A stretch of 64,000 nt of DNA, from positions 2,356,001-2,420,000 of the forward strand of contig NZ_FXXL01000007.1 of assembly GCF_900184685.1 (NCBI RefSeq), given 5' to 3'. Below are positions 18,443 through 27,704 of the stretch, piece after piece. The translations under genes were made by a program, and so were the position numbers. This DNA comes from Butyricimonas sp. Marseille-P3923. GTDB lineage: Bacteria > Bacteroidota > Bacteroidia > Bacteroidales > Marinifilaceae. Under the pieces are notes generated by a model, which saw only the letters and a program-made list of their open reading frames with translations, was not told the origin of the DNA and searched no databases. Position 1 is the stretch's first letter; each line of letters starts with the position of its first letter.

Positions 18443-21040
18443 TTACCGGGCATTTCTAAAATCTTCAATCATCTCGAGCAGATAAGAATAATGAAGATTC
18501 GTTTCCCTGTCAGCTGTCCCGACTTTTTGCCTTAACAGGTTCTCAACACGTTGTAACAACAGGTAATAGAGATGTTGCGAATTATCATGAGCCACGTTAT
18601 ACACACCATAATGCAGACCGAATCCGGCAACGTCCTCCATATGTCGGCATCTTTCGCCCGACATACATATCCTTTCGCCTGCAAACATCGGTTCTCGGGA
18701 CTGCCGCTCCGACTCTGCCTTGTAAGCAGGAGCCAATCGGGCAAACAACCCGTTTAGTACAACTTGTTGCAGATAACGTTCGGATTGTTTTGGCTTTCTT
18801 CCCTTTAACGTCGATTCCCACACCCCGGCATAAAGGTCATCCAAATATTCTTTCGGGGTATAGGCATCCGGTTCCCGATAAGCACAAAGAGATACCCGTT
18901 TGGTATTTAATAATGCCCCCGCGAAAAAATTAATAACATCCTGTGATTTTGGTGCTCCCACGTGCAGATTGCCAGTATACGAGAAATCATCCAACCACTC
19001 CAAGTTCTTCAAATGTTTCAACAGAAAAAGAAAGTTACGTTTCTGAATATCTTTCGGCACAACTTGAAAACTCGGCATAGGATCACCCACGAAACGTTCC
19101 GTCAGGTAAACACCCCCGACATTCATGTAAGCGTTGTACAAATATCCCCGACATTGGTAGACTATCTCGTCATAGATATGCATCCGGTAAGAATAATCCT
19201 TATCCCGCGGCTGCATCCACTCATTCAAATGATTCAGAATATATTTTAGATTAGCCATTCCATAATCACCCGCTTTCACGGCATCGTCACCCAGATCTTC
19301 CGTCAAAGCACTGGGATCATAGACACCGCGAATTTGTTGTTTCCCGTAACGATACATCGGATCACCCGCTTTTTCAGCAATCCAGTCTTGTACAACTTTA
19401 TTTTCTTCTTTCATCGTCGTAGCGTCGGGCACCGGCTGGTAATTAACCTTAATCGCGTAATAATCATACACGCCCAGTTCCGGCGGTGTTAAACGCACTC
19501 CTTTATCCCCCGGTTGCGCCACATAATTATACCGGGCATAATCCATGATAGAAGGTGTAGTCCCGTATTTTGCCGTAAAAGTAGCAGAACGAAGCGAATC
19601 TACCGGAATGGAAAAAGAAGATGCCATATTGTGCATCAATCCCAAACAATGTCCCACTTCATGAGCCACGATGTAACGCATACTTTCATACAGCACGTCA
19701 TCAGGCTGTTTCACGGTTCTTACCCGTTCGTCCACCTGTGCAGTCTGCACGAAACGCATATCGTTTATCAACCGGATGACATCATGATAAATATAAACAG
19801 AAGCGTTAATTATCTCACCTGTTCTCGGATCTGTCCACGAGGGTCCCATCCCGTTAGCGATACTGATCGGGGCATAGCGGATACAACTGTATTTCAAGTT
19901 ATCCGGGTCAAATTCGGGGTCGTCTGTCGGGAAATCACGACTAACCATCACGTTTTTCAAACCGATTTCTTCAAATGCCTTGTTCCATTCCCGAATCCCG
20001 GCATGCACGGCAGCTTTCCAATCTTCCGGAAACCCGTTGTCCACGTAAAACACGATCGGTTTTACAGGCTCCACCAATTCACCCCGCTTGTAGGCTTCCA
20101 TATCTTCAGGCTCCACTCGCCAACGGTTCATCAAAAAAGTATATCTGGAACCGTCTGTTTCCGTTGTCATATTTTCTTTCACGGAATAGAAAAGCCCTAC
20201 CCTTGGATCGGCCAATCGCCCGCGCATAAGATCTTTCTCCGGGAGCAGGATCATCGAACGGTTCATTTTTACCGTTACGGCAGTTTTTACACTCTTCCCC
20301 GTTACCGGTGACATTAGGCTTTGATCATAAGAAAGTGAAGATATCACGGCAATATTATCCTCAAAAGCCTTGATGTCATCAATATAAGAAACTTCCCGGT
20401 TAAAAGTAGCCCTTCGCTTCAACTTCCCGTAACCGGTAGAGCGACTATACGGATCAAAAGGAGTCAAACGAGCATCATCAGCTAGAAATAACCAAGTCAT
20501 ATCAAACACGACTGCCGTACTGTCCGCATTGTAAGCCATGATTTCCATCGCTTTAAGCACAGGTGGAATATTACTGTTCCGAATCGCCCGATTGTACGAT
20601 TCCTGATCTGTATCACTATATACTTGAAGTACGGACGGCAGACTTATCTGTACCAATTCAATCTTCTTATCCCTCTTTTGAAACGCTATATGCAAAGGAT
20701 CCGTGGGTTTCTGACCGATAATGGCATTTCCGTTGTCACTAATCTCCACCACGGTCGAACCCAACAGAAATTCTCTTTTCAGCAGAGTCAAAGGAAATTC
20801 AAAATAGACCTTATCTTCAAATTTGTGAAGCGTGATCATTCCCTCGCGAGTCACGTACTTTTTCCCTTCAAAAAGCTGGTCATATTTGCTCTCCTTCTTC
20901 TGCTCCACACACTCATCCTTCCCTTTCTTTTTCCGTCTTTCGGCTTGTACCTCCACAACATCCGTCAACAGAAAAGAAAACAAACAGAATAGAACTAAAA
21001 GGAAATTCTTATTCATATATCTTGTTTTAGAATGCATCAC
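18443..21040 (-). CDS. secreted zinc-dependent met-zincin protease, paralogue 2
   Basis: 865 residues from the ATG at 21040, which overlaps the end of paralogue 3 by 4 bp. The alternative ATG at 21016 (MNKNFLLVLF) gives a cleaner signal peptide and may be the true start. It has the same domain order as its neighbours. The zinc site is HEVGHCLGLMHN, with Cys inside the helix, and the Met-turn is SIMDY. 'LVEPVKPIVFYVDNGFPEDWK' precedes the metallopeptidase core, as in the other copies. Near the C-terminus, about residues 790-810, is a stretch with two Cys (ICMSGERC). Co-transcribed with both neighbours. Confidence 0.9.
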   Translation of the reverse strand: MMHSKTRYMNKNFLLVLFCLFSFLLTDVVEVQAERRKKKGKDECVEQKKESKYDQLFEGKKYVTREGMITLHKFEDKVYFEFPLTLLKREFLLGSTVVEISDNGNAIIGQKPTDPLHIAFQKRDKKIELVQISLPSVLQVYSDTDQESYNRAIRNSNIPPVLKAMEIMAYNADSTAVVFDMTWLFLADDARLTPFDPYSRSTGYGKLKRRATFNREVSYIDDIKAFEDNIAVISSLSYDQSLMSPVTGKSVKTAVTVKMNRSMILLPEKDLMRGRLADPRVGLFYSVKENMTTETDGSRYTFLMNRWRVEPEDMEAYKRGELVEPVKPIVFYVDNGFPEDWKAAVHAGIREWNKAFEEIGLKNVMVSRDFPTDDPEFDPDNLKYSCIRYAPISIANGMGPSWTDPRTGEIINASVYIYHDVIRLINDMRFVQTAQVDERVRTVKQPDDVLYESMRYIVAHEVGHCLGLMHNMASSFSIPVDSLRSATFTAKYGTTPSIMDYARYNYVAQPGDKGVRLTPPELGVYDYYAIKVNYQPVPDATTMKEENKVVQDWIAEKAGDPMYRYGKQQIRGVYDPSALTEDLGDDAVKAGDYGMANLKYILNHLNEWMQPRDKDYSYRMHIYDEIVYQCRGYLYNAYMNVGGVYLTERFVGDPMPSFQVVPKDIQKRNFLFLLKHLKNLEWLDDFSYTGNLHVGAPKSQDVINFFAGALLNTKRVSLCAYREPDAYTPKEYLDDLYAGVWESTLKGRKPKQSERYLQQVVLNGLFARLAPAYKAESERQSREPMFAGERICMSGERCRHMEDVAGFGLHYGVYNVAHDNSQHLYYLLLQRVENLLRQKVGTADRETNLHYSYLLEMIEDFRNAR

Positions 21041-23724
21041 TTATTCTTTAAAAATCCCTCGATCTGTGACAACAAATAAGCATAATGTCCCCGAGTCTCA
21101 TAAGTCCCGTTGTTTTTGTTCTCTTTCATCAGATTTTGTATTTTCAATAACATCTGATGTAAAAGATGCTGATTATTATCATTCGATACATTCGCCACGT
21201 ACTGGATAAAGTCATACCCGAACCTGCCATTCAAGTTTTGTTGAAATTCCATCTCGTTCGAGAAGCGATCAAAATTCGCAGTTTTCATACTCATTGCTTT
21301 CCTCTCTGACACCCCCTCGATCATTTCCCGAATCCGGTAGTCCGGCAACCCGGCGTGACCGCCACAAGAACAACTGTATGCCGGACGGGATTTAGCCAAT
21401 ACCATATCTGCCATAGTCTTCCTTCCCGATGCCGGATTCACGTCACGAATCAAAGAATTCACGATTTCAGTTTGTAGGATACGTTCCGATTCGGTTGGGT
21501 CCTTTCCCCTGATTGTCGATGCCCATATCATATTGTAAAGATCATCCAAGTATTCTTTCGGGGAATACGCTTTCGAGTCCCGATACACACCCAGCGCCAG
21601 ACGTTTGGTTGTTACCAACGAACCGGCAAAAGCTTTCAGTAATAAACGGGCGTTCGAACCGTCAAACTCCAAATTCTTCACCACGTCGGGACTATCCAGC
21701 CACTCCATGTCTTTCAACTCGTTAATAACGAAACGTAAAGCCCGTCTTTGCACCTCTTTAGGAACAACTTGATAAGTTTTATAAGGATCACCGACATAAT
21801 GTTCATTAATATAGAATCCTCCGACATTCACCAGAGCGGTATAGATATATTGAGAATACTGGTTACAGATTTCACGGTAAATATTATCCCTGTAAGTGTA
21901 ATCTTTATCCTGACTATCCATCCAGTTATTGAGATTTTTGAGAATATATTTCAAATTCCGGATACCATATTCACCCGCTTTCACGGCATCATCACCCAAA
22001 TCCTCCGTCAACGACGACGGATCAAAAGTCCCGTACCCGATTTGCTGTTTCCCGTAACGATACATCGGATCTCCGATTTTATCCGAAATCATTTTCCGCA
22101 GAACCGGCAATTCTTCTTCCGACGTACGAGCGTCCAACAGAGGCTTGTATCCCCATTCGATAGCATAATAGTCATACACGCCCAATTCGGGTGGAGTCAA
22201 CGCAACCCCTTTATCTTCCGGCTGCGCGATATAATTAAAGCGGGCATAATCCATAATAGAAGGGGTAGTCCCGTATTTTTTCATGAATTCCGCATCCCGG
22301 TAAGATTCTACCGGAATCGAAGCCGACGAAGCCATGTTGTGCATCAATCCCAAGGTATGCCCGACCTCGTGAGCCACGATATATCGCATACTCTCAAACA
22401 AAACATCCTCCGGCAATTTAGTCGTACGTACCCGCTCATCCACTTGAGCGGTCTGCACGAAACGCATGTTATTCACTAATTTAATCACGTCATGGTAGAT
22501 CAACACGGAAGCATTCACCACTTCACTATTACGAGGATCAACCCAAGACGGTCCCTGCGCGTTAGCCATCCCGACCGGACAATAACGCACGCAGGAATAT
22601 TTTATATTGTCCGGATCGAATTTCGGATCATCTTTCGGGAAGTCATAAGACTGCACGGCATTTTTAAAACCGATCTTTTCAAAAGCCTTGTTCCAAATTC
22701 TCACTCCGGCATGAATCGCGGCTTTCCACTCGTTCGGGAATGCATCATCGACATAATACACGATCGGCTTCATCGGTTCTACCAGTTCGCCCCGCTTATA
22801 AGCTTCCACATCCTTAGGCTGAAGATCCCAACGATTGATATAATACACATCTTTCACTCCATCCTGTTCGTCCGTAATAACTTCTTTGCCGGAAACAAAA
22901 TAACCGATTCGGGGATCGGCCAGCCGGGGACGCATAGTCGGTTCCTCCGGCAATAAAACTAATGAACGATTCACCCCCACGGTTACCGGTTCATCCATAA
23001 CCAACATGAACATCCCGTAAAGGGCAATATCCTGCAAATAAGAAAGTGAAGAGGTGACGGAAACATTATCCGAGAACGCCTTTATGTCCCCGACATAAGA
23101 CAATTCCGACTGGAAACGCTTTCTCCGTGTACCCTGTCCGTAATAAACTTTTTTCCCGTAAGGATCAAAAGGATCCATCCGGGAATCATCGCTCACGAAG
23201 AATTTGGTCGTTTCAAAAACAACTGCCGTACTATCGGCATTGTAAGCCTTCACCGCAAATCCTTCCATAATAGGCAAACGGGTTCCCTTCTTCATGGCCT
23301 CTCCGATGTTTTTATCCTTGCTCTGGCTGAAAATCTGTGCCCGAGAAGGATTCGTCACTTCGCACAGGTAAACCATACTATCGGTCATCGTGAAAGCTAC
23401 ATGTAACGGTGTCTGATTCTTTTGTCCCACCAATGCATTCGAGTTATCACTAATACTGGAAACAGTCGAACCGAGAAGCATATCCCTTCCCAACAAGCTC
23501 AACGGAAACTCAAAATACAATTTACCATCCACCTTATGAAGCGTGATCATCCCTTTCACCGTGGTACACTCTTTACCTTTAAAAAGCTGGTCATAAGCAG
23601 ATTCCTTAGGAGTTTGCACCTCCTCCGTTTTTCCCGCTTTTTTCTTTTTCTCCCTCTTTTTAGCATCTGTAATCAACGGAATACAGACAAGAGTCATCAA
23701 AATAACTAAAACTCTGATTTTCAT
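21037..23724 (-). CDS. secreted zinc-dependent met-zincin protease, paralogue 3
   Basis: 895 residues, the first of the three in transcription order. Signal peptide about 1-22, then a Lys-rich linker (KKREKKKK) as in paralogue 2. The zinc site is HEVGHTLGLMHN and the Met-turn SIMDY. A C-terminal insertion with SCSCGGH (about residues 790-800) is absent from paralogue 1 and could bind metal or form disulphides. It most resembles paralogue 2, implying that the latest duplication produced those two. Substrate unknown; context suggests proteins or peptides later taken up by the SusCD pair. Confidence 0.9.
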   Translation of the reverse strand: MKIRVLVILMTLVCIPLITDAKKREKKKKAGKTEEVQTPKESAYDQLFKGKECTTVKGMITLHKVDGKLYFEFPLSLLGRDMLLGSTVSSISDNSNALVGQKNQTPLHVAFTMTDSMVYLCEVTNPSRAQIFSQSKDKNIGEAMKKGTRLPIMEGFAVKAYNADSTAVVFETTKFFVSDDSRMDPFDPYGKKVYYGQGTRRKRFQSELSYVGDIKAFSDNVSVTSSLSYLQDIALYGMFMLVMDEPVTVGVNRSLVLLPEEPTMRPRLADPRIGYFVSGKEVITDEQDGVKDVYYINRWDLQPKDVEAYKRGELVEPMKPIVYYVDDAFPNEWKAAIHAGVRIWNKAFEKIGFKNAVQSYDFPKDDPKFDPDNIKYSCVRYCPVGMANAQGPSWVDPRNSEVVNASVLIYHDVIKLVNNMRFVQTAQVDERVRTTKLPEDVLFESMRYIVAHEVGHTLGLMHNMASSASIPVESYRDAEFMKKYGTTPSIMDYARFNYIAQPEDKGVALTPPELGVYDYYAIEWGYKPLLDARTSEEELPVLRKMISDKIGDPMYRYGKQQIGYGTFDPSSLTEDLGDDAVKAGEYGIRNLKYILKNLNNWMDSQDKDYTYRDNIYREICNQYSQYIYTALVNVGGFYINEHYVGDPYKTYQVVPKEVQRRALRFVINELKDMEWLDSPDVVKNLEFDGSNARLLLKAFAGSLVTTKRLALGVYRDSKAYSPKEYLDDLYNMIWASTIRGKDPTESERILQTEIVNSLIRDVNPASGRKTMADMVLAKSRPAYSCSCGGHAGLPDYRIREMIEGVSERKAMSMKTANFDRFSNEMEFQQNLNGRFGYDFIQYVANVSNDNNQHLLHQMLLKIQNLMKENKNNGTYETRGHYAYLLSQIEGFLKNK

Positions 23725-23831
23725 AAATACTTCTAATTTACATACAATTTATTTCATCCCGATATTTATACAACGCTCTCCCGTTCTGGAACAAACAAGA
23801 CTTAAATAAATCTCTGTTCCAGCCGATTAGA

Positions 23832-23875
23832 GGAAGCCCGAAAAGAATTTCAAACGAAAAGACCTTCGGGACTCC
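23832..23875 (-). terminator. imperfect hairpin between PKD-like gene and metalloproteases
   Basis: Arms 23832-23842 and 23865-23875 pair over 11 bp with two mismatches (core CCCGAA/TTCGGG). It lies in the 169-bp spacer and could attenuate transcription between the uptake and protease parts of the operon. Confidence 0.4.
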
Positions 23876-23893
23876 CTTGTTTTCTGTTACAAA

Positions 23894-25483
23894 TTAAAAA
23901 CTCCAACTATTACCGTAACCTACCTTGTAGCGGATGTGCACGATCTCACCAAAATCATGAGTGGAAGCATAAAGCAATTTTTCTTTCTGGCCATTCACGG
24001 CTTTTCTCGTCAAATCCAACACGTAGAACTCTCCGGATTGCATACCGATTGCCACCCTGCGACTACCTACACATTCCGAGTCGATAGCCGTAATAATCTG
24101 TCCTTGTGGAAATTCATAATACTTTTCTACCGGTAACTTAGCATCACGATCATATAACCACAGCTCGTTATCTTTAGAAATCAATACATAGGGAGTTCCG
24201 AAATCTTTCCCGAACACCCACGAACGCAACACGTTAAACACGTTCTTTGAAGTTCCGTTTATCACTTGACTCAAATCTATCTGCCGTTGCAACACCGGAA
24301 ATGCCGAAGGATTAGCAGATTCTTTCATCTCGTTCACCCGAAAATCATGCGTGTAATAATTCCCGGTTGTCCGATCCCGCAAAATAGAGTAATATCCTTG
24401 ATCACCACGTCCTTCGTTAACCTCGTAATACCCGGTATGCAAGACCTCCATTGTACCCAAATCATTCAATCGCGCAAAGTCCGGGGCATACGCGGATTCA
24501 TCCACTGCAAATTTAAACACCTTTCCAGCCACTTCTTTGCTCAGGTCGGAAATTGCCAAGAATCGGTTGTTCACTTTATCATACATCACGGTAAAACCCA
24601 ATCCGGCAAAGGGAGCCAGCACAAAACGTGAACCATCTACCTCTTCTCCCTCAAATATCAACGGACGATCGATAAAATAACCGGAATTATACAACTGATC
24701 GGTCAATTTCTTGCGAGTATACACTTTCCCGTCATGATTCACCACGCAGGTCAACCACTTCATATCAATCATATCTATCGGTTTAAAATCCGTCGGCAGA
24801 TTCCCGTCCAAGAAGATATTATTTAACAATACGTCTTTCGTGAAATCCTGTCCCGATAAATCAACACATCCTTGACCGCCGTTTTGCAACACCCAGAAAT
24901 TTCCAAGATCTCCGCCACCGGCAAAATGTTCCAACACCCGAACCGGTTCCGAGCCTAATTCCTCGTCATTTACCAACCGGTAAATATCCGGTACGTCTTC
25001 GTACGTGAATTTTCCATAGTCACTCCCGTCATCCTCATTTTTTTCCCGAATATAGGAAAGAACGGACTTCCCGTTTTGTTTCGCTAGAACAACCCACGCT
25101 TCTTTGGCATAAGGAGAAGTCAAAAGAGCTGATATTCCCCCGGAATAAGCGACACCGGTACGATTATCAATTACGTTCATATAAATACTCTGGTAATTGA
25201 CCACGGTATCGACCACCCATTCCAAATTCCGCTGATCAGAAATTTTCCTTCCGAGGAAAATCCATTCATAACTCAAATCAACATCATTACTGTCAATAGC
25301 AAAGGTCAACTTAGGTGACAATTTAACCGTTTCCCCCAAAACCGCTTCAAAATAACTTGCATCAAAAGTAACCGTAATATCATTCTTGGGGTCGTATGAA
25401 TAATTTCCCTTATCATCATAGCAAGAACTCATCCCTAAAATCATGACGAGTAAAAAAAGTATATATCTTATTTTCATTGCCAT
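23894..25483 (-). CDS. PKD-like lipoprotein of the SusCD locus
   Basis: 529 residues. The N-terminus MAMKIRYILFLLVMILGMSSC gives a lipoprotein signal with the acylated Cys at 21. After it comes a roughly 90-residue Ig/PKD-like fold ('VTFDASYFEAVLGETVKLSP...LSYEWIFLGRKIS'). The rest is a beta-rich domain with repeated W and FVL strands, perhaps a propeller. Proteins of this type accompany SusC/SusD/DUF4843 sets and are probably surface-exposed binding partners. The ligand is unknown. Confidence 0.82.
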   Translation of the reverse strand: MAMKIRYILFLLVMILGMSSCYDDKGNYSYDPKNDITVTFDASYFEAVLGETVKLSPKLTFAIDSNDVDLSYEWIFLGRKISDQRNLEWVVDTVVNYQSIYMNVIDNRTGVAYSGGISALLTSPYAKEAWVVLAKQNGKSVLSYIREKNEDDGSDYGKFTYEDVPDIYRLVNDEELGSEPVRVLEHFAGGGDLGNFWVLQNGGQGCVDLSGQDFTKDVLLNNIFLDGNLPTDFKPIDMIDMKWLTCVVNHDGKVYTRKKLTDQLYNSGYFIDRPLIFEGEEVDGSRFVLAPFAGLGFTVMYDKVNNRFLAISDLSKEVAGKVFKFAVDESAYAPDFARLNDLGTMEVLHTGYYEVNEGRGDQGYYSILRDRTTGNYYTHDFRVNEMKESANPSAFPVLQRQIDLSQVINGTSKNVFNVLRSWVFGKDFGTPYVLISKDNELWLYDRDAKLPVEKYYEFPQGQIITAIDSECVGSRRVAIGMQSGEFYVLDLTRKAVNGQKEKLLYASTHDFGEIVHIRYKVGYGNSWSF

Positions 25484-25496
25484 TATTTTTTAATCA

Positions 25497-26177
25497 TTAA
25501 TAAATAGGCACCGTTAAATTCAACTCCGGATGCAAAGTCAAGTAATCTTTAAACTCTAATGCCAACAGCCGTAATTTAGTCGGATTTTCCTTTAACAACA
25601 CTGGAATTTCCGTTGCATCTATTTGGGTTGCAATCAAGAAATGTTTGTATTTCTCCGGAGAATATTCTCCCAGATACACGGAAATGATATCCCCTTCCCA
25701 CCAGAGCGGTTTGCTTTCCACGTTGTTAAAATGCACTTTTACCGTACGATTGCGACTTAATCCCGGAATAAAGCCATTTCCCTCTTCCAGTTTAATCATC
25801 AACGTCACGGGACCATCACTCAATCTTTCGGTCTTTTTCAACACCACATAAAGAGTATCTTTCAACTGATTCGCACCGAATTCAGGCTCCAAATCCAAAA
25901 CATACTCTTCCGGAAGTGCCGTGGTTCCGGTATCAACCACGGAAACACGGTAATTAGCTTTTTCCGTGAGGAGATTACCCATTAAATTGACCTCAAATCC
26001 CGCTTTATACTCATCACTTGTCGGATAATGCGAAAAAGACACGGAAAGATCGGCACTATCCAGACTTGTCGTGAAATAAAGATATCTTTCGGATTGATAG
26101 GTCATTGTTTCCTTTTCACTACAAGAAAAGAGAGCAAATACTATCGCTATTATAGTTATATAGTTCTTCATATACAT
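25497..26177 (-). CDS. DUF4843 lipoprotein
   Basis: 226 residues with a lipobox ending FSCS at about residue 20. The rest is beta-rich and fits DUF4843, a family found almost only beside SusC/SusD and PKD-like lipoproteins in Bacteroidota. Likely an outer-membrane-anchored accessory of the uptake complex. Gaps to both neighbours are 12-13 bp, so it is within the operon. An alternative start lies two codons in. Confidence 0.82.
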   Translation of the reverse strand: MYMKNYITIIAIVFALFSCSEKETMTYQSERYLYFTTSLDSADLSVSFSHYPTSDEYKAGFEVNLMGNLLTEKANYRVSVVDTGTTALPEEYVLDLEPEFGANQLKDTLYVVLKKTERLSDGPVTLMIKLEEGNGFIPGLSRNRTVKVHFNNVESKPLWWEGDIISVYLGEYSPEKYKHFLIATQIDATEIPVLLKENPTKLRLLALEFKDYLTLHPELNLTVPIY

Positions 26178-26189
26178 CTTACTATTTTA

Positions 26190-27665
26190 TTAATGAATCA
26201 GTTGATTGTCAGGAAGAGGCAATACTCTGCCGATCGTGTATCCCCAATCATTCGGGGTCATATCATACTTTTTATAATAATAAAACAACTGTCCTTCCCC
26301 TATAAAATCTCTTCTGGCATCCCTCAATATAGCTTCCTGCATCTCCTCCAGACTCCCGATCTGAAGTTTACCGCCCCGGATACCTCTTGCCATTCTAACC
26401 TCATCCAATTTATTAATTCCCAACTGCGTCTGTCCTTCCGTGTAAAGAGCCTCACTGATAATATAATACATCTCGCTCAAACGTACCATCGGTATCAAAT
26501 CCTCCCCATAAGAATTCCCGACCTGTGGGGTATATTTTTTCGAGTAATAATAATAATCATCCACAACCGAGAATAAACCCAAACGAGCGTCTTCCGTGTC
26601 AATCTCGTCGTAATCCTCGTTATAGATAATCGCGTCATAATATACAGGTAACTGAATATTTTCCGAACCGAGATAATGGCTATAATCATCTATTAATTTC
26701 TGGTTGGAAAGAGCGAAAATCACTCCGTCGTACAATTTATAGTTACTGTTATAACTCCCTCCCCCGGTAAATGTAAAACATTTATTGAGATACATCCCAT
26801 TCTGATAAGTCGCATCCAGAACTTCCTGCGCATTCTCTCTTGCCTGCGTCTGTTTGTCACCATAAGAATATACCCGGGCTAAAGTTGCACATATAGCATA
26901 GTAATTCATCCGGTATCCCCGGTATAAATAGAATAAATCATCCGGCAAATTTTTATCTCCTCGTCCGCCTTCTATTCTCGCGCTGGTTTTCATCCAAGAT
27001 CTATGATCACCCACCGTATCAAAAGGAGCTACAAGATTCTTGGCTTTCAACAAATCACGCTCTATTTTTTCCAGAATCACACTCACGCTCCCTCTGGGTT
27101 CCGAAGTCGACCCGTATCTTTCGTAATACGGAATGTAGCCTTTATCATCCGCCACCTTGGGAGCCGGAGCAAACAAACGCAACATGTCAAAATGCAGATA
27201 AGCCCGCAATGCCAATGCTTCCCCGTGAATCATATCCCGCTCGGACTCTCCCCCGACAAATTTCGACGGCTCCTCTCCATCGATACGGGCAATAATGTTA
27301 TTACAATTTGCGATAGAATTGTAAGCTTGTGACCAGAATGCCTCAGTAATAGCCTTCACCCCCGTGGCGTTGTATTTTCCTAACAACACGTCATAATAAT
27401 CATGGGTACTGCAATCATAGTAAATCGTCAACGGATCATACACCCACCCCATCACATCAACAAAACCCCATGTCAATTCCCTGCCATACATTTGCGAAGT
27501 CGCCATATCCCGATAAACTCCATTCAACGCATTCCGGTAGCCATCCCCGGTCGCGAAAAGAGTTTCCTCGTTTACCTGATCATCAGGTGCAACATCCAAC
27601 CATTGCTCGCATGAACCCAACACGAACGGCAACAGCACAGCTAATATTATCTTATTTATCTTCAT
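26190..27665 (-). CDS. SusD/RagB-family surface lipoprotein
   Basis: 491 residues. Lipobox LGSC places the acylated Cys at about 19, followed by 'EQWLDVAPDDQVNEETLF', the classic start of mature SusD proteins. The body has the alpha-helical TPR pattern ('ALALRAYLHFDMLRLFAPAP', a SusD hallmark) and a C-terminal 'DARRDFIGEGQLFYYYKKYDM'. It binds ligand at the cell surface as the lid of the SusC transporter encoded just upstream. The ligand is unknown; the peptidase neighbours suggest peptides rather than glycans, and no glycosidase gene is present. Confidence 0.94.
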   Translation of the reverse strand: MKINKIILAVLLPFVLGSCEQWLDVAPDDQVNEETLFATGDGYRNALNGVYRDMATSQMYGRELTWGFVDVMGWVYDPLTIYYDCSTHDYYDVLLGKYNATGVKAITEAFWSQAYNSIANCNNIIARIDGEEPSKFVGGESERDMIHGEALALRAYLHFDMLRLFAPAPKVADDKGYIPYYERYGSTSEPRGSVSVILEKIERDLLKAKNLVAPFDTVGDHRSWMKTSARIEGGRGDKNLPDDLFYLYRGYRMNYYAICATLARVYSYGDKQTQARENAQEVLDATYQNGMYLNKCFTFTGGGSYNSNYKLYDGVIFALSNQKLIDDYSHYLGSENIQLPVYYDAIIYNEDYDEIDTEDARLGLFSVVDDYYYYSKKYTPQVGNSYGEDLIPMVRLSEMYYIISEALYTEGQTQLGINKLDEVRMARGIRGGKLQIGSLEEMQEAILRDARRDFIGEGQLFYYYKKYDMTPNDWGYTIGRVLPLPDNQLIH

Positions 27666-27704
27666 ATTCTCTTGATTTCTAATTCCTAAATAACTAACTC
27701 CGAT

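Noticed and set aside
19514-20311. 265-residue plus-strand frame, and a similar one at 21748-22479
   Set aside because: Both are mirror frames of the metalloprotease paralogues, in corresponding positions, with His/Arg-rich products.
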